From assembly GCF_050410775.1 (NCBI RefSeq), contig NZ_CP191229.1: a DNA stretch of 64,000 bases; one strand, given 5' to 3'. Under the pieces are notes generated by a model, which was given only the letters and a program-made list of their open reading frames with translations, searched no databases and had not been told where the DNA came from. Source of the stretch: Erwinia sp050410775. Lineage in GTDB: Bacteria; Pseudomonadota; Gammaproteobacteria; Enterobacterales; Enterobacteriaceae. Made by a program: the position numbers and the translations under genes. Positions 51,011-59,995 of this stretch are shown here, in pieces; the first letter of the stretch is position 1; each line of letters begins with the position of its first letter.

Positions 51011-51775
51011 GTGATCCTTCCGTATACGCCCTCGTTTTCCCTTAGCGGCAGGCGGGCGCTGGTGACCGGCGGCTCAAAGGGGCTGGGCTTTGCCTGCGCG
51101 GTCGCGCTTGCCCGGGCTGGCGCGGAGGTCTGGATTGCCGCCCGCCACCGTGACGATCTGGGCAGCGCGGTCGCGCTTGCCGCCAGCGATAACCTGACAC
51201 TGCATCCGCTGGTGCTGGACATCACCCAGACGCCGCAGGTGGAGGAGACGCTCGGCCAGCTGCCCGGACTGGATATTCTGGTCAACAGCGCCGGGCTGGC
51301 CCGCCATCAGCCATTCCTCGAGGTCAGCGAGGCAAACTTTGACGAGGTGATGGCGCTCAACCTGCGGGCCACCTTTTTTATCAGCCAGCAGGTGGCGCGG
51401 CGGATGCGCCGGGAGAGGATCGCAGGCTCCATCATTCATATCTCCTCGCAAATGGGCCACGTCGGGGGTCCGCAGCGCAGCGTTTACTGCGCGTCAAAAT
51501 TCGCTCTTGAAGGACTGACCCGCACCATGGCGCTGGAGCTTGGCGAGGCGGGGATCCGGGTCAACACGCTGTGCCCAACCTTTATTGAAACCGAGCTGTC
51601 GCGCCAGTCGCTGCGCGATCCGGACTTTTGCCGCTACGTGATGGATAACATCAAGCTGCCGCGCCTCGGCAGTGTGGAGGATGTAATGGGGCCGGTGGTG
51701 TTCCTTGCCTCTGACGCAGCGGCGATGATCACCGGCAGCGCGCTGATGGTCGACGGAGGCTGGACCGCAACATGA
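51011..51775 (+). CDS. Short-chain dehydrogenase/reductase
   Basis: Classical SDR of 254 residues. The cofactor motif is ALVTGGSKGLGFA near residues 16-28, NSAG is at 92-95, the catalytic asparagine in MALNLRA, serine in IHISSQMGH and the Tyr159-x3-Lys163 pair in YCASK. It lies 3 bp after hisD-2 with a GTG start and overlaps the next gene by 4 bp. It probably interconverts an alcohol and ketone intermediate. The residue after the second cofactor strand (AARHRDDL) suggests NADP(H) preference, tentatively. Confidence 0.9.
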   Translation: MILPYTPSFSLSGRRALVTGGSKGLGFACAVALARAGAEVWIAARHRDDLGSAVALAASDNLTLHPLVLDITQTPQVEETLGQLPGLDILVNSAGLARHQPFLEVSEANFDEVMALNLRATFFISQQVARRMRRERIAGSIIHISSQMGHVGGPQRSVYCASKFALEGLTRTMALELGEAGIRVNTLCPTFIETELSRQSLRDPDFCRYVMDNIKLPRLGSVEDVMGPVVFLASDAAAMITGSALMVDGGWTAT

Positions 51776-52506
51776 ATAACGCCCTGATTGATAACAGCGA
51801 CCTGCCGCTGGTGCTGATTGGCGGCACGCTCTGCAACGCCCGCCTCTGGCAGCCGCTGATTGCGCGGCTGAACGTCCCGGCGGTTATCTGCATAACTTTA
51901 GTGCGGGATGAGTCGGCCCAGGCTGCCTCCCGGCGGCTGCTGGACACCCTGCCTCCCCGCTTCCTGCTGGTAGGGTTCTCGCTGGGGGCCATCGTCGCGC
52001 TACAGATGGTTGCCGACGCGCCCGGACGTCTGGCGGGGCTGGCACTGCTGTCGGTGAACCCCCTGCCCGATCGCCCGGAGAACGCCGCTGCCCGGCGGGA
52101 GGCGGTACAGGCCGCCCGCAAACAGGGCCACGGCAGCTGGCTTTCCTCCACCCTGTGGCGCAATTACGTGGCGCCGGCCAGTCTCGATAACCAGGCGCTG
52201 CACGATCTTCTCTGCCTGATGGCTGAGGAGACGGACAGCGAGACGTTTGCCAGGCAGACCGAAATTGCCATCAGCCGCGGCGATAACCGTGAGGCGCTAA
52301 GCCGCTTCACCGGTCCGGTGCTGATCCTTAACGGCGGACACGATCCCATCTGCACCTCAGTACACCACTGCCTGACCGCCGAAAGCGCGGCCAGCGCCAC
52401 GTGGCTCACCCTTAGTAGAGCGGGACATTTTTTGGTCCTTGAAGCGGCGGATTGCGCCGCCGTCCCGCTCAGAAAATGGATTAAGGAATCCCTGAAATGC
52501 GATTAA
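51772..52506 (+). CDS. Alpha/beta hydrolase
   Basis: Alpha/beta-hydrolase of 244 residues. The nucleophile elbow is Ser70 in LLVGFSLGAIVAL; the acid is in LNGGHDPIC and the histidine in LSRAGHFLVLEA. It resembles enol-lactonase/BioH-like enzymes in layout. It could open a lactone or ester intermediate made by the dehydrogenases. The start overlaps the SDR stop (ATGA), and its own end overlaps the aldolase gene by 10 bp, so expression is coupled. Confidence 0.87.
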   Translation: MNNALIDNSDLPLVLIGGTLCNARLWQPLIARLNVPAVICITLVRDESAQAASRRLLDTLPPRFLLVGFSLGAIVALQMVADAPGRLAGLALLSVNPLPDRPENAAARREAVQAARKQGHGSWLSSTLWRNYVAPASLDNQALHDLLCLMAEETDSETFARQTEIAISRGDNREALSRFTGPVLILNGGHDPICTSVHHCLTAESAASATWLTLSRAGHFLVLEAADCAAVPLRKWIKESLKCD

Positions 52507-53288
52507 ATAACCTCAAAACGATAGTGTCGGAAAACCGTCCGATTATTAACGGCTGGCTGGCTATTCCCTCCAGCTATAGCGCCGAGATCATGGGGCATCA
52601 GGGCTATGATGCCGTAACGGTCGATCTGCAGCACGGGATGATCGACTTCGCCAGCGCCCTGACGATGCTGCAGGCGCTCTCCGCCACCCCCGCCGTGCCA
52701 CTGGTGCGCGTTGCGGACGACTCCCCCGCGCAGATTATGCAGGTGCTGGACGCCGGTGCCTACGGCGTGATCTGCCCGATGATCTCCACGCCGGAGCAGG
52801 CGCGGCGTTTTGTCTCCGCCTGCCGCTATCCGCCGCAGGGTATTCGCTCCTTCGGCCCAGCGCGCGGCCTGCTCTACGGCGGCGCTGACTATCCGCACCA
52901 TGCCAATCGCGAAATCCTCACTCTGGCGATGATTGAAACCCGCGAAGGGCTCGCCAATATTGATGCGATCCTGGAGACCGACGGGCTGGACGGCGTCTTT
53001 ATCGGCCCGAACGATCTCTCCCTGACGCTCACCGGGGCTGCCAGCGCCGAATCCACTCACCCGGAGATGCTCTCCGCAATTGAACTTGTGGTCAGCCACT
53101 GCCGCCTGAAGCAGAAGATCGCCGGTATTTTTTGCACCTCGGGCGCGGCGGCGGCAAACCGCATCGCCCAGGGCTTCCAGTTTGTCACCCCGGCGAACGA
53201 CGTGATGCAGCTGGGCCGCGCCTCGCGCGAGGCGATCGCGCTTGCCCGTGGCAATGAAATCCCCACTACCGGCGCGTCCGGTTATTAA
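52497..53288 (+). CDS. HpcH/HpaI family aldolase
   Basis: Class II pyruvate-type aldolase of 263 residues in the HpcH/HpaI family, which cleaves 4-hydroxy-2-oxo acids to pyruvate and an aldehyde. Active-site residues are His46 in TVDLQHGMID, Arg71 in LVRVADD, and metal ligands Glu147 in AMIETREGLAN and Asp173 in FIGPNDLSLT, positions that match HpaI closely. It overlaps the hydrolase gene. Its presence indicates the pathway ends in pyruvate (or glycolate-type) plus an aldehyde, which is inference. Confidence 0.9.
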   Translation: MRLNNLKTIVSENRPIINGWLAIPSSYSAEIMGHQGYDAVTVDLQHGMIDFASALTMLQALSATPAVPLVRVADDSPAQIMQVLDAGAYGVICPMISTPEQARRFVSACRYPPQGIRSFGPARGLLYGGADYPHHANREILTLAMIETREGLANIDAILETDGLDGVFIGPNDLSLTLTGAASAESTHPEMLSAIELVVSHCRLKQKIAGIFCTSGAAAANRIAQGFQFVTPANDVMQLGRASREAIALARGNEIPTTGASGY

Positions 53289-53299
53289 CAGGAGCTAAT

Positions 53300-54472
53300 A
53301 TGAAAGCAATTACCTTAACCCCAGCTCAGGCCCGCAGTCGCCTGGTGGCGCCAGAAGACATGGTTTCCTGCAACCTGGCATTCATCGACTGCAAGCTGCC
53401 AGGTTCACATCTCAAGCAGAACTATTCATTTATTGGCCCAGGCGTTACCCAGTCTTCGGCGCAGGTGGTGAACATTCCCGAACCGCACGGCTTTAATATC
53501 GGCGCGGCAGCAATGCCGAAAGGGGTTACCAATAACCTGCATCTACACTTCACCGCCGAGGTGTTTTTGATTCATGAGGGAAGCTGGCGCTTTCGCTGGG
53601 GGGCGAACGGCGAGCACAGCGCGGAGTTCAGCGCGCCTGCGATCCTCACCATTCCGACCTGGATTTTCCGGGGCTTTACCAACGTCAGTAAAGAGGATAC
53701 CTGCGGCATGGTCTATACCGTGCTGGGCGGCAATAACACCGGCGGGATCATCTGGCATCCGTCGATACTGGAGGCCGCCAGCGAGTACGGACTCTATCTG
53801 AGTAAAGACAATATGCTGATCGATGTGAACGCGGGCGATACGCTGCCGGAGGCGTCGGCCTTGCTGGCGCCGCTGGCGGCAGAGGAGATTGCCGCGCTGC
53901 GCGACTACTCCGTTGAGGAGATGCGCCAGCGGGCGGTGACCGGCGAGGATCGCCGCTGGTCGTCAGAGGGATTACTGGACGCGATCCTTCCGGGACACCG
54001 CGGGGAAATCGCGCCGGTCATTGGCTACGGCATCTCTCAGGATCGCCACAGCGCACCACCTGTTACCCAGCCGCACGGCTTCTCGGTAGAGTGGCTGCGC
54101 CTGCGGGAAGCACATCAGGTTGGACGCCATTTGTGCCCGGATATTCAGGTCATCATGGTGTTTAAAGGCTCACTGGAGGTGACCTGGAACCGGGAGGGTG
54201 AAGAGGTCAGCATCATTGCGCCGGAGCGCTCGGTGGTGTCATTGCCGGCTAACAGCTGGCGACGCTATCGCGCCCTGAACGGCAGCGTGGAGTTTATCCT
54301 CACCACGCAGGGTGACCGGCGGAAACGTCTGTACTGGGATGAGGCGATTTTACAGCAGGCCAGGGCCCACAATCGTGGCCTCGATCCCGACGGTTACATC
54401 AGCAAGCTGGATATTATGCCGGTTACCGCCCGCCGGGCGGGTGCCAGAATAGAGAGTCTTGAAGAAGAGTAA
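53300..54472 (+). CDS. Bicupin protein
   Basis: Two-cupin protein of 390 residues. The N-terminal cupin (about residues 60-150) has a metal-binding-like motif NLHLHFTAEVFLIHEGSWRF with two histidines and a glutamate. The second cupin (about 250-345) reads GRHLCPDIQVIMVFKGSLEV and lacks the usual metal-ligand pattern apart from one histidine. It is not a close match to gentisate or homogentisate dioxygenases. It is the last gene of the plus-strand arm, 11 bp after the aldolase gene with a CAGGAG ribosome binding site. Enzyme, isomerase or sensor are all possible. Confidence 0.78.
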   Translation: MKAITLTPAQARSRLVAPEDMVSCNLAFIDCKLPGSHLKQNYSFIGPGVTQSSAQVVNIPEPHGFNIGAAAMPKGVTNNLHLHFTAEVFLIHEGSWRFRWGANGEHSAEFSAPAILTIPTWIFRGFTNVSKEDTCGMVYTVLGGNNTGGIIWHPSILEAASEYGLYLSKDNMLIDVNAGDTLPEASALLAPLAAEEIAALRDYSVEEMRQRAVTGEDRRWSSEGLLDAILPGHRGEIAPVIGYGISQDRHSAPPVTQPHGFSVEWLRLREAHQVGRHLCPDIQVIMVFKGSLEVTWNREGEEVSIIAPERSVVSLPANSWRRYRALNGSVEFILTTQGDRRKRLYWDEAILQQARAHNRGLDPDGYISKLDIMPVTARRAGARIESLEEE

Positions 54473-54479
54473 GCGTGCC

Positions 54480-54506
54480 GGAGCAGGCGTTGCGGTGACC
54501 TGCTCC
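54480..54506 (+). terminator. Terminator-like hairpin after bicupin gene
   Basis: A perfect 8-bp stem GGAGCAGG / CCTGCTCC with an 11-nt loop, 8 bp after the stop codon. The following sequence CTTCATT is only weakly T-rich. Confidence 0.6.
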
Positions 54507-54611
54507 CTTCATTAACCCATCATAATTTTTGCAGCGTTCGCTTCTGGCGCTAATCAGCCAGCATATTACTCAGGGAGCCACGCAAGGCCCCTGTTTTTAC
54601 TGACGTGCAGG

Positions 54612-55565
54612 CTAGCGGGCTTCCACTATGTTAAACAGCAACTCCTGTGCTGACTCCCTGAACGCCATCACACCCTGTGCATCAGGCAACGCTGCTAACG
54701 CCCCTTTCGCAGTGGTGGCCAGCGCACCACAGGCACTGGCTTGCGTCATGGCCTGTTTGAGCTGCACCAGACCCTCTAACTTATTGCCCTGTGCCAGCGT
54801 TGCCAGTAACCCTGCCATAAAAGCATCACCCGCGCCGGTCGTATCCAGACTTGCCACATCGTATGCGCTCACCTGAATCACTTGATCCTGCCATAACACA
54901 ACTGACCCTTCTGAACCGCACGTCACCACCTTCAGGCGTGCCGGATAGTCGCGTAAGTTCCTCAGCGCTTTTTCATGCTGCATGGTGCCAGCTAACCAGT
55001 ACAGCTCCTCCTGTGAAAGCTTGAGAATATCTGCCTGACGCGCAAAATGCAGCACTGTGTCTGACATCTCCTGCGCATCCGTCCACATCTGCTCACGCAG
55101 ATTGATATCAAAGCTCAACAGGCCGCCGCGCTGCCTGATGCCGCTGATAGCGCGTATCAGCGTTTCGCGGCACGTCGTAGCGACCAGTGCCAGCGAGCAA
55201 AAATGCAGAATGTCGTGACCAAACTCCGGGAGATGGTCAGCTGTCAAAAACTGATCGGCTGAGGGATCGACCAAAAAGGTAAAACTGCGATCGCCCTCGT
55301 CACCGAGGGAAACCAGCACCGTACTGGTCCGGTGTTGCGTATCAAACTGCATATGCTGAGTATCCACGCCCTGCTCAGCCAGCGAGCTTTGCAGAAAATG
55401 GCCGAATGGATCGTCGCCGGTTCGACCGATAAATCCGCAGACGCATCCCAGGCGTGCGGCACCGACGGCGACATTGACCGGTGCACCGCCCGCACAGGCG
55501 CTGTACTGCATTTCCCCCTGCGGCAATAAGTCGATCACCGCATCACCTAATGTCCAGATCTTCAT
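54612..55565 (-). CDS. cscK: Fructokinase, PfkB family
   Basis: PfkB/ribokinase-family kinase of 317 residues that phosphorylates free fructose to fructose 6-phosphate. Visible are the N-terminal ribokinase signature GGAPVNVAVGAARLGC, and the C-terminal anion hole and catalytic aspartate in SLDTTGAGDAFMAGLL. The AAGGGGAG ribosome binding site is strong. It is the last gene of the cscB-cscA-porin-cscK operon; fructose comes from the CscA hydrolase. Confidence 0.92.
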   Translation of the reverse strand: MKIWTLGDAVIDLLPQGEMQYSACAGGAPVNVAVGAARLGCVCGFIGRTGDDPFGHFLQSSLAEQGVDTQHMQFDTQHRTSTVLVSLGDEGDRSFTFLVDPSADQFLTADHLPEFGHDILHFCSLALVATTCRETLIRAISGIRQRGGLLSFDINLREQMWTDAQEMSDTVLHFARQADILKLSQEELYWLAGTMQHEKALRNLRDYPARLKVVTCGSEGSVVLWQDQVIQVSAYDVASLDTTGAGDAFMAGLLATLAQGNKLEGLVQLKQAMTQASACGALATTAKGALAALPDAQGVMAFRESAQELLFNIVEAR

Positions 55566-55591
55566 AAACTCCCCTTAACATAAATCACCAA

Positions 55592-56935
55592 TCAGAACAG
55601 ATACTTAAATCGAACCCGCGCGCCATAGCGTTCGTCGTTGCTGCCGCTTTCAGACGCCGATGCATCCAGCCAGGAAGCGTAAGCCCCGAGGTAAATATTG
55701 AAATCTGGCATATTCATGATGTTCGGCAGTTGCCATGAGGTATGGAGGGTGTGAATGTCGTAACGGCCTGGTGCGAGAATTGCGCAGTCACTGTTGCAGT
55801 CGGCTTTTACGCCTGCCATATTGAACCGATCGATTTTGTTGTGTGCATAGATGTAGCCCAGCTCGACGCGGTGCCATAATGCATTGATACCGGCGCTGAA
55901 GTCTTTTTCGTCGGCGGCATCAAGATAGGCGGAGCTCAGGTTAACCACCGCACCGTTTTCCGCATCGGTCTTAAGCGTGTTCCAGCTCATGGTCATGCCA
56001 TAACCTGTGCGGCTGGACTGATCCTGGAATTGGCCATTCTCCTGCTGATAGCCGTAGGCGTTATTCACCAGATTGCTCTCCAGCGCGGCTGCCACTGACC
56101 ACGGGCCGGACTGCCACGCGGCCACCGGACGCACATACACCACGTTTTTACGGTTATCCAACGCGTTACCGTGATAGTTTTGATCGACGAAGAGAGAACT
56201 GCCATCTTCGACCAGCGCATTGACTTCGAAATACCAGTTATCAAGATTTTTGCTGAGCAGGAAATTGCCGCCGCTGTTGCTGCGTCCTCGCCCTTCTTTC
56301 ATCATGTAGATATAGCCGTAACCGTCGCTGTAGAGATCGTTGGCGGTATTACCGGAATACTCAATAAAGGTATCCTGATTTAACGGGAACATATCCCAGG
56401 CCTCGAAGCGGCCAATTTTAATTTTCCAGTCATCCTGCTGACCGAAGAAAAAAGCGGCGTCGTCGAGGTTCATTTTGCCGCTCATGTCCGCCAGCGGCTG
56501 CACGCTGAAACCGGCAAATTTGCCGTCAGTGCCCTTTCGCATACCATCAAAGCCGAGAAGAATGCGCCCGTTAATATCCCAGCGCTCTTTTTCACCTGGC
56601 GTCCAGTTTTTATTGGCGCTGGTTTTGAGCGAAGTGAGTCCGCCGGTGCGGCTACCACCATCTATATTGAATTCAACGTCGCCATAGAATTTCAAATCGG
56701 CAGTATCGTTAACCTGTAACGAGGATTTTGCCGGGGCGGCGCTGGCAACGGCGCGGGACGCCTGTTGCTGTTTTAAGGCATGGATCTCTGCTTCCGCGCT
56801 GGCAGCACGCGCTTCGGTAGATTTCAGTCGGTTTTCCATTTGCGCCAGCCGCGCTTCAAGAGAAAGGCTATCCTGCGCACAAACCACGCCGCTGAATACA
56901 GACGTCAACATGCAACCGATCCAGATTATTTTCAT
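55592..56935 (-). CDS. Sucrose/oligosaccharide porin (LamB/ScrY family)
   Basis: Outer-membrane carbohydrate porin of 447 residues. A signal peptide (cleavage after VVCA) is followed by a coiled coil (LEARLAQMENRLKSTEARAA) and a Gln/Ala linker typical of ScrY, then a maltoporin beta-barrel starting FYGDVEFNIDGGS and ending with the terminal phenylalanine in GARVRFKYLF. The ScrY-like coiled coil marks it as a sucrose/oligosaccharide porin rather than LamB. It lies between cscA and cscK; E. coli csc operons lack a porin, whereas scr operons have one. Confidence 0.88.
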   Translation of the reverse strand: MKIIWIGCMLTSVFSGVVCAQDSLSLEARLAQMENRLKSTEARAASAEAEIHALKQQQASRAVASAAPAKSSLQVNDTADLKFYGDVEFNIDGGSRTGGLTSLKTSANKNWTPGEKERWDINGRILLGFDGMRKGTDGKFAGFSVQPLADMSGKMNLDDAAFFFGQQDDWKIKIGRFEAWDMFPLNQDTFIEYSGNTANDLYSDGYGYIYMMKEGRGRSNSGGNFLLSKNLDNWYFEVNALVEDGSSLFVDQNYHGNALDNRKNVVYVRPVAAWQSGPWSVAAALESNLVNNAYGYQQENGQFQDQSSRTGYGMTMSWNTLKTDAENGAVVNLSSAYLDAADEKDFSAGINALWHRVELGYIYAHNKIDRFNMAGVKADCNSDCAILAPGRYDIHTLHTSWQLPNIMNMPDFNIYLGAYASWLDASASESGSNDERYGARVRFKYLF

Positions 56936-57008
56936 CGGGGGACCTTTTTTATTATTGAGTTAACCAGTCATTTATTACGTAGGGTTACAAACCAGCGATA
57001 AGGACAGC

Positions 57009-57040
57009 AATAACCCGCCCATCGCCTGGGACGGGTTATT
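57009..57040 (-). terminator. Intercistronic hairpin between cscA and porin genes
   Basis: A perfect 9-bp stem AATAACCCG / CGGGTTATT with a 14-nt loop, 17 bp after the cscA stop. No T tract. It may lower or stabilise part of the operon mRNA. Confidence 0.5.
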
Positions 57041-57057
57041 CACAATGCGTATTTTAT

Positions 57058-58491
57058 TTATTCCAACTGCCAGGCTCCGCCATCGGATAATGACGCGTTA
57101 CCGCTCCATGCGAATAAACGTAATTCCCGGCGTCCGGCATCCGGATATATCCGACTGCTGAGGCACGCCTCGCCGTCATTCACAAATACTTCAACGGATG
57201 AGCTGTCAATAAACAGACGCAGCTGTAAATCGCGGCCGGGAATTAACGGCACGCTGCGTGTCCCGCACAAGCCGTGCTGTGGATAGTGGCGCTCCAGCAC
57301 CAGGCGCTGCATCTGGGCATCAACATATACCCGCAGGCCGTCGCCCAGACTCAGGCCATACTGTTCAGCATTACTGTCAGCGTCGTTCCAGTTAAGCACC
57401 ACTTCCATCGCACCGGCATTTTCCACCACGCTGATCTGCTGATTGTTCAGCGTGCTGACCGGCCACGGGAACCAGCCCTGACGCAGGCTTGCCACCTCTT
57501 TTGCCGGGCGCATCTGCAGACGGTTGTCCGCACTCAGGCTCAGTTCGCGCGGCAGAGACAGCATCCCGGCCCAGCCATCCTGTTGCTCCGGTAGCGGCGT
57601 CTCCCACATATCCAGCCAGCCAATCACAATGCGTCGTCTGTCTGGCGTCAGAAAACTCTGCGGTGCGTAAAAGTCGTGACCTTGATCCATTTCGACAAAC
57701 TGACCAGCGCGGACAAACGGCTGCCCGGGCTGCCAGTTGCCCACCAGATAGCCACTCTGGAACAGATTGCGATTTTTGAAGCCCTGGGCGGTCATGCCCT
57801 GTGGAGAGAACATCAGCACGCGCTTGTCGTTCAGGGTGAAGAAGTCCGGACACTCCCACATGAAGCCCATCCCGGCTTCCGCTTCAGCAAGAACGCCTTC
57901 TTCCTGCCACTTGCGCAGGTCCGCTGAGCGATACAGACGCACCTGCCCGATCTCGCCCTGCCGTGCGCCGACGATCATGTACCAGCTGTCCCCTTCGCGC
58001 CAGACCTTCGGATCGCGGAAGTGATGCACGCCCGGCGGCGTATCCACCACAATGCCCTGCCGCTCAAAGTGAATGCCATCGCGGCTGGTTGCCAGGCACT
58101 GCACCTGGTAGAGGTTGCCTTCGTTACTGGCGTCGCCGTGAAATTTATGTCCGGTGTAGATCAGCGCCAGCGTATCGCCGTCCACCACCGCCGAGCCGGA
58201 AAAGCAGCCGTCTTTGTCTTCCGGCCCTTCCGGGGCGATCGCCACTGACAAATGTTCCCAGTGCACCAGATCCTGACTCCGCGCATGTCCCCAGTGCATC
58301 GGTCCCCATTGGGTGGAGTACGGATGGTGCTGGTAAAAGGCGTGATACCAGCCGTCAAACCACACCAGCCCGTTGGGATCGTTCATCCAGCCCGCCCTGG
58401 CGGCCAGATGATAGCGCGGATACCAGCGCAGGTTGAGCGCATCGCGCTTCATTTTGAGTACCTGTTCAGCGTCAGCAATTGAGTAGGTCAT
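57058..58491 (-). CDS. cscA: Invertase / sucrose-6-phosphate-type hydrolase, GH32
   Basis: GH32 beta-fructofuranosidase of 477 residues (E. coli CscA is 477), cytoplasmic, which splits sucrose or fructo-oligosaccharides. The nucleophile motif WMNDPNGLVWF, the stabilising RDP in VHHFRDPKVWR and the acid/base EC in FMWECPDFFTL are all visible. The beta-sandwich C-terminal domain is complete, with SSVEVFVNDGE. The start at 58491 has AGAGTGA upstream; an ATG at 58509 directly abuts the cscB stop and has no ribosome binding site. Its substrate may include inulobiose if the GH91 enzyme acts as proposed. Confidence 0.92.
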   Translation of the reverse strand: MTYSIADAEQVLKMKRDALNLRWYPRYHLAARAGWMNDPNGLVWFDGWYHAFYQHHPYSTQWGPMHWGHARSQDLVHWEHLSVAIAPEGPEDKDGCFSGSAVVDGDTLALIYTGHKFHGDASNEGNLYQVQCLATSRDGIHFERQGIVVDTPPGVHHFRDPKVWREGDSWYMIVGARQGEIGQVRLYRSADLRKWQEEGVLAEAEAGMGFMWECPDFFTLNDKRVLMFSPQGMTAQGFKNRNLFQSGYLVGNWQPGQPFVRAGQFVEMDQGHDFYAPQSFLTPDRRRIVIGWLDMWETPLPEQQDGWAGMLSLPRELSLSADNRLQMRPAKEVASLRQGWFPWPVSTLNNQQISVVENAGAMEVVLNWNDADSNAEQYGLSLGDGLRVYVDAQMQRLVLERHYPQHGLCGTRSVPLIPGRDLQLRLFIDSSSVEVFVNDGEACLSSRIYPDAGRRELRLFAWSGNASLSDGGAWQLE

Positions 58492-58509
58492 AGGTTTCAC
58501 TCTTTTCAT

Positions 58510-59751
58510 TCAGATAGTGGAAAATTGTGGTACTTGCGGATCCGCTGAGGCATTGCCGGATCGCAGTAAAAACATAGAGATAAAGGTGATGCAGAACACC
58601 AGCATTCCCATAAACAGATAAGATTCGGCGAAGCCATATTTTTCGTAGCAGTAGCCTGCCAGTGGCGACAGCACCGAGGCGATCACTGAACTGGTGCAGG
58701 CGAAGCCCACAAGATAGAGCGTGGATGACAGGCGTTTATCGAAATTCAGGCTGTTGTATTTAAAGATCGCCACCAGCAGCACCGGCAGCTCCACGGCGTG
58801 CAGCAGTTTGGTCATCGAGATAAGCAGTGGTCCTTCCACCAGCCCGGAGGCGATCATGCGCATCGCCATCACCATGCCGGCGAATATCAGGCCTTTTTTA
58901 GCCCCCACGCGATTTACCAGCCAGGGCGCGCAAAACATACCGGCGGCTTCAAGGAAAACCTGGAACGAATTCAGATAGCCATACATCGCATTGCCTTCCT
59001 GCGGCGTGGCGAACTGGGATGAGAAATAGACCGGGAATTGCTGATCGTATACGCCATAAATACAGGTGCCGACGACGAAGAACACCAGCGCCCAGAAGCG
59101 CGGCAGAATCAGTAGACGCAGCGCGTCCTGGAGCGTCACTTTGCCGCCCGCCACCGCCACCTGCATGGCATGAGGCGCAGAAGAGACCCGTAGCCGCGCC
59201 AGCAGCACCAGAAACACCAGCCCGGAGCAGCTGGCAACCGCGAAGTTCAGCTTCGGATCGATGTTAAACAGCAAACCGGCGAAAAACGCCGCCACCGCCC
59301 AGCCCAGCGATCCCCACATCCGCGCTTTGCCAAATTCAAACTGGCTCTGACGCGCCACGCGTTCGGTATAGGACTCCAGCACACCGATACCGCCGTTGAA
59401 GGTCAGGCCGATAAAGAGGCCGCCGAAAATGCTGCCGAGCAAAATGTTGATCTTCAGCAGATGCCCGAACAGCAGATAGGCCGGGCCGGAGAGGATCAGC
59501 ATCGCCGTGAGATACCACAGCAAATGCTTACGCAGGCCGAGTTTGTCCTGAATAAAGCCGTAACAGATCTGCGCGAACAGCGCCGAGACCGAGAGCACCG
59601 CAAAAATAATCCCCGCGTCCCCCGCTTTCAGCCCGACTTCCTGATGCAGCCAGATGGAAAGCAGCGAGCCTGAGGAGGACCAGGTAACAAAGAAGAAAAA
59701 CAGCAGGGCACTGAGTAACGGGTAACTGTGAGAATGATGGACTTTCATCAT
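58510..59751 (-). CDS. cscB: Oligosaccharide:H+ symporter, CscB/RafB type
   Basis: MFS transporter of 413 residues in the oligosaccharide:H+ symporter family (LacY, RafB, CscB). Typical motifs are FIQDKLGLRKHLLWYLTAML, GKARMWGSLGWAVAAFFAG and YGYLNSFQVFLEAAGMF; FDKRLSSTLYLVGF is characteristic of CscB and RafB. It is the first gene of the csc operon and is directly followed by cscA (stop and upstream ATG touch). Two CscR operators and a CRP site precede it. Sucrose is the likely substrate; raffinose or a fructo-disaccharide cannot be excluded. Confidence 0.85.
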   Translation of the reverse strand: MMKVHHSHSYPLLSALLFFFFVTWSSSGSLLSIWLHQEVGLKAGDAGIIFAVLSVSALFAQICYGFIQDKLGLRKHLLWYLTAMLILSGPAYLLFGHLLKINILLGSIFGGLFIGLTFNGGIGVLESYTERVARQSQFEFGKARMWGSLGWAVAAFFAGLLFNIDPKLNFAVASCSGLVFLVLLARLRVSSAPHAMQVAVAGGKVTLQDALRLLILPRFWALVFFVVGTCIYGVYDQQFPVYFSSQFATPQEGNAMYGYLNSFQVFLEAAGMFCAPWLVNRVGAKKGLIFAGMVMAMRMIASGLVEGPLLISMTKLLHAVELPVLLVAIFKYNSLNFDKRLSSTLYLVGFACTSSVIASVLSPLAGYCYEKYGFAESYLFMGMLVFCITFISMFLLRSGNASADPQVPQFSTI

Positions 59752-59780
59752 GGCGATCTCATGGTAGAGTAATGACTTTA

Positions 59781-59794
59781 TGTTAACGTTAACA
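59781..59794. promoter_or_regulatory. CscR operator, distal to cscR
   Basis: TGTTAACGTTAACA is a perfect 14-bp palindrome with the TTAACGTTAA core known for sucrose-type LacI regulators, 30 bp upstream of cscB. Confidence 0.85.
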
Positions 59795-59826
59795 AAAGCC
59801 AGGCATCACGTCGTTTTGCTGCGATT

Positions 59827-59842
59827 TATGATGTTAATCACA
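59827..59842 (-). promoter_or_regulatory. CRP site of csc locus
   Basis: TATGATGTTAATCACA matches TGTGA-N6-TCACA in nine of ten positions. It lies between the two CscR operators. Confidence 0.7.
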
Positions 59843-59844
59843 AA

Positions 59845-59858
59845 GGTTAACGTTAACA
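59845..59858. promoter_or_regulatory. CscR operator, proximal to cscR
   Basis: GGTTAACGTTAACA contains the same 12-bp perfect palindrome GTTAACGTTAAC, centred 64 bp from the first operator and adjoining the CRP site. Confidence 0.85.
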
Positions 59859-59995
59859 TAATGAAGATGGGATCGGGATCAACATTTCTGGCTAAAAGCC
59901 TTCGACACACCGGAAAAAGAATAGCGTATGATCCTTTTACATCAGCAACTTAGTTATGCTTCCTTTAGCAACGCGGCAGTGATGGAGTAAGACGA

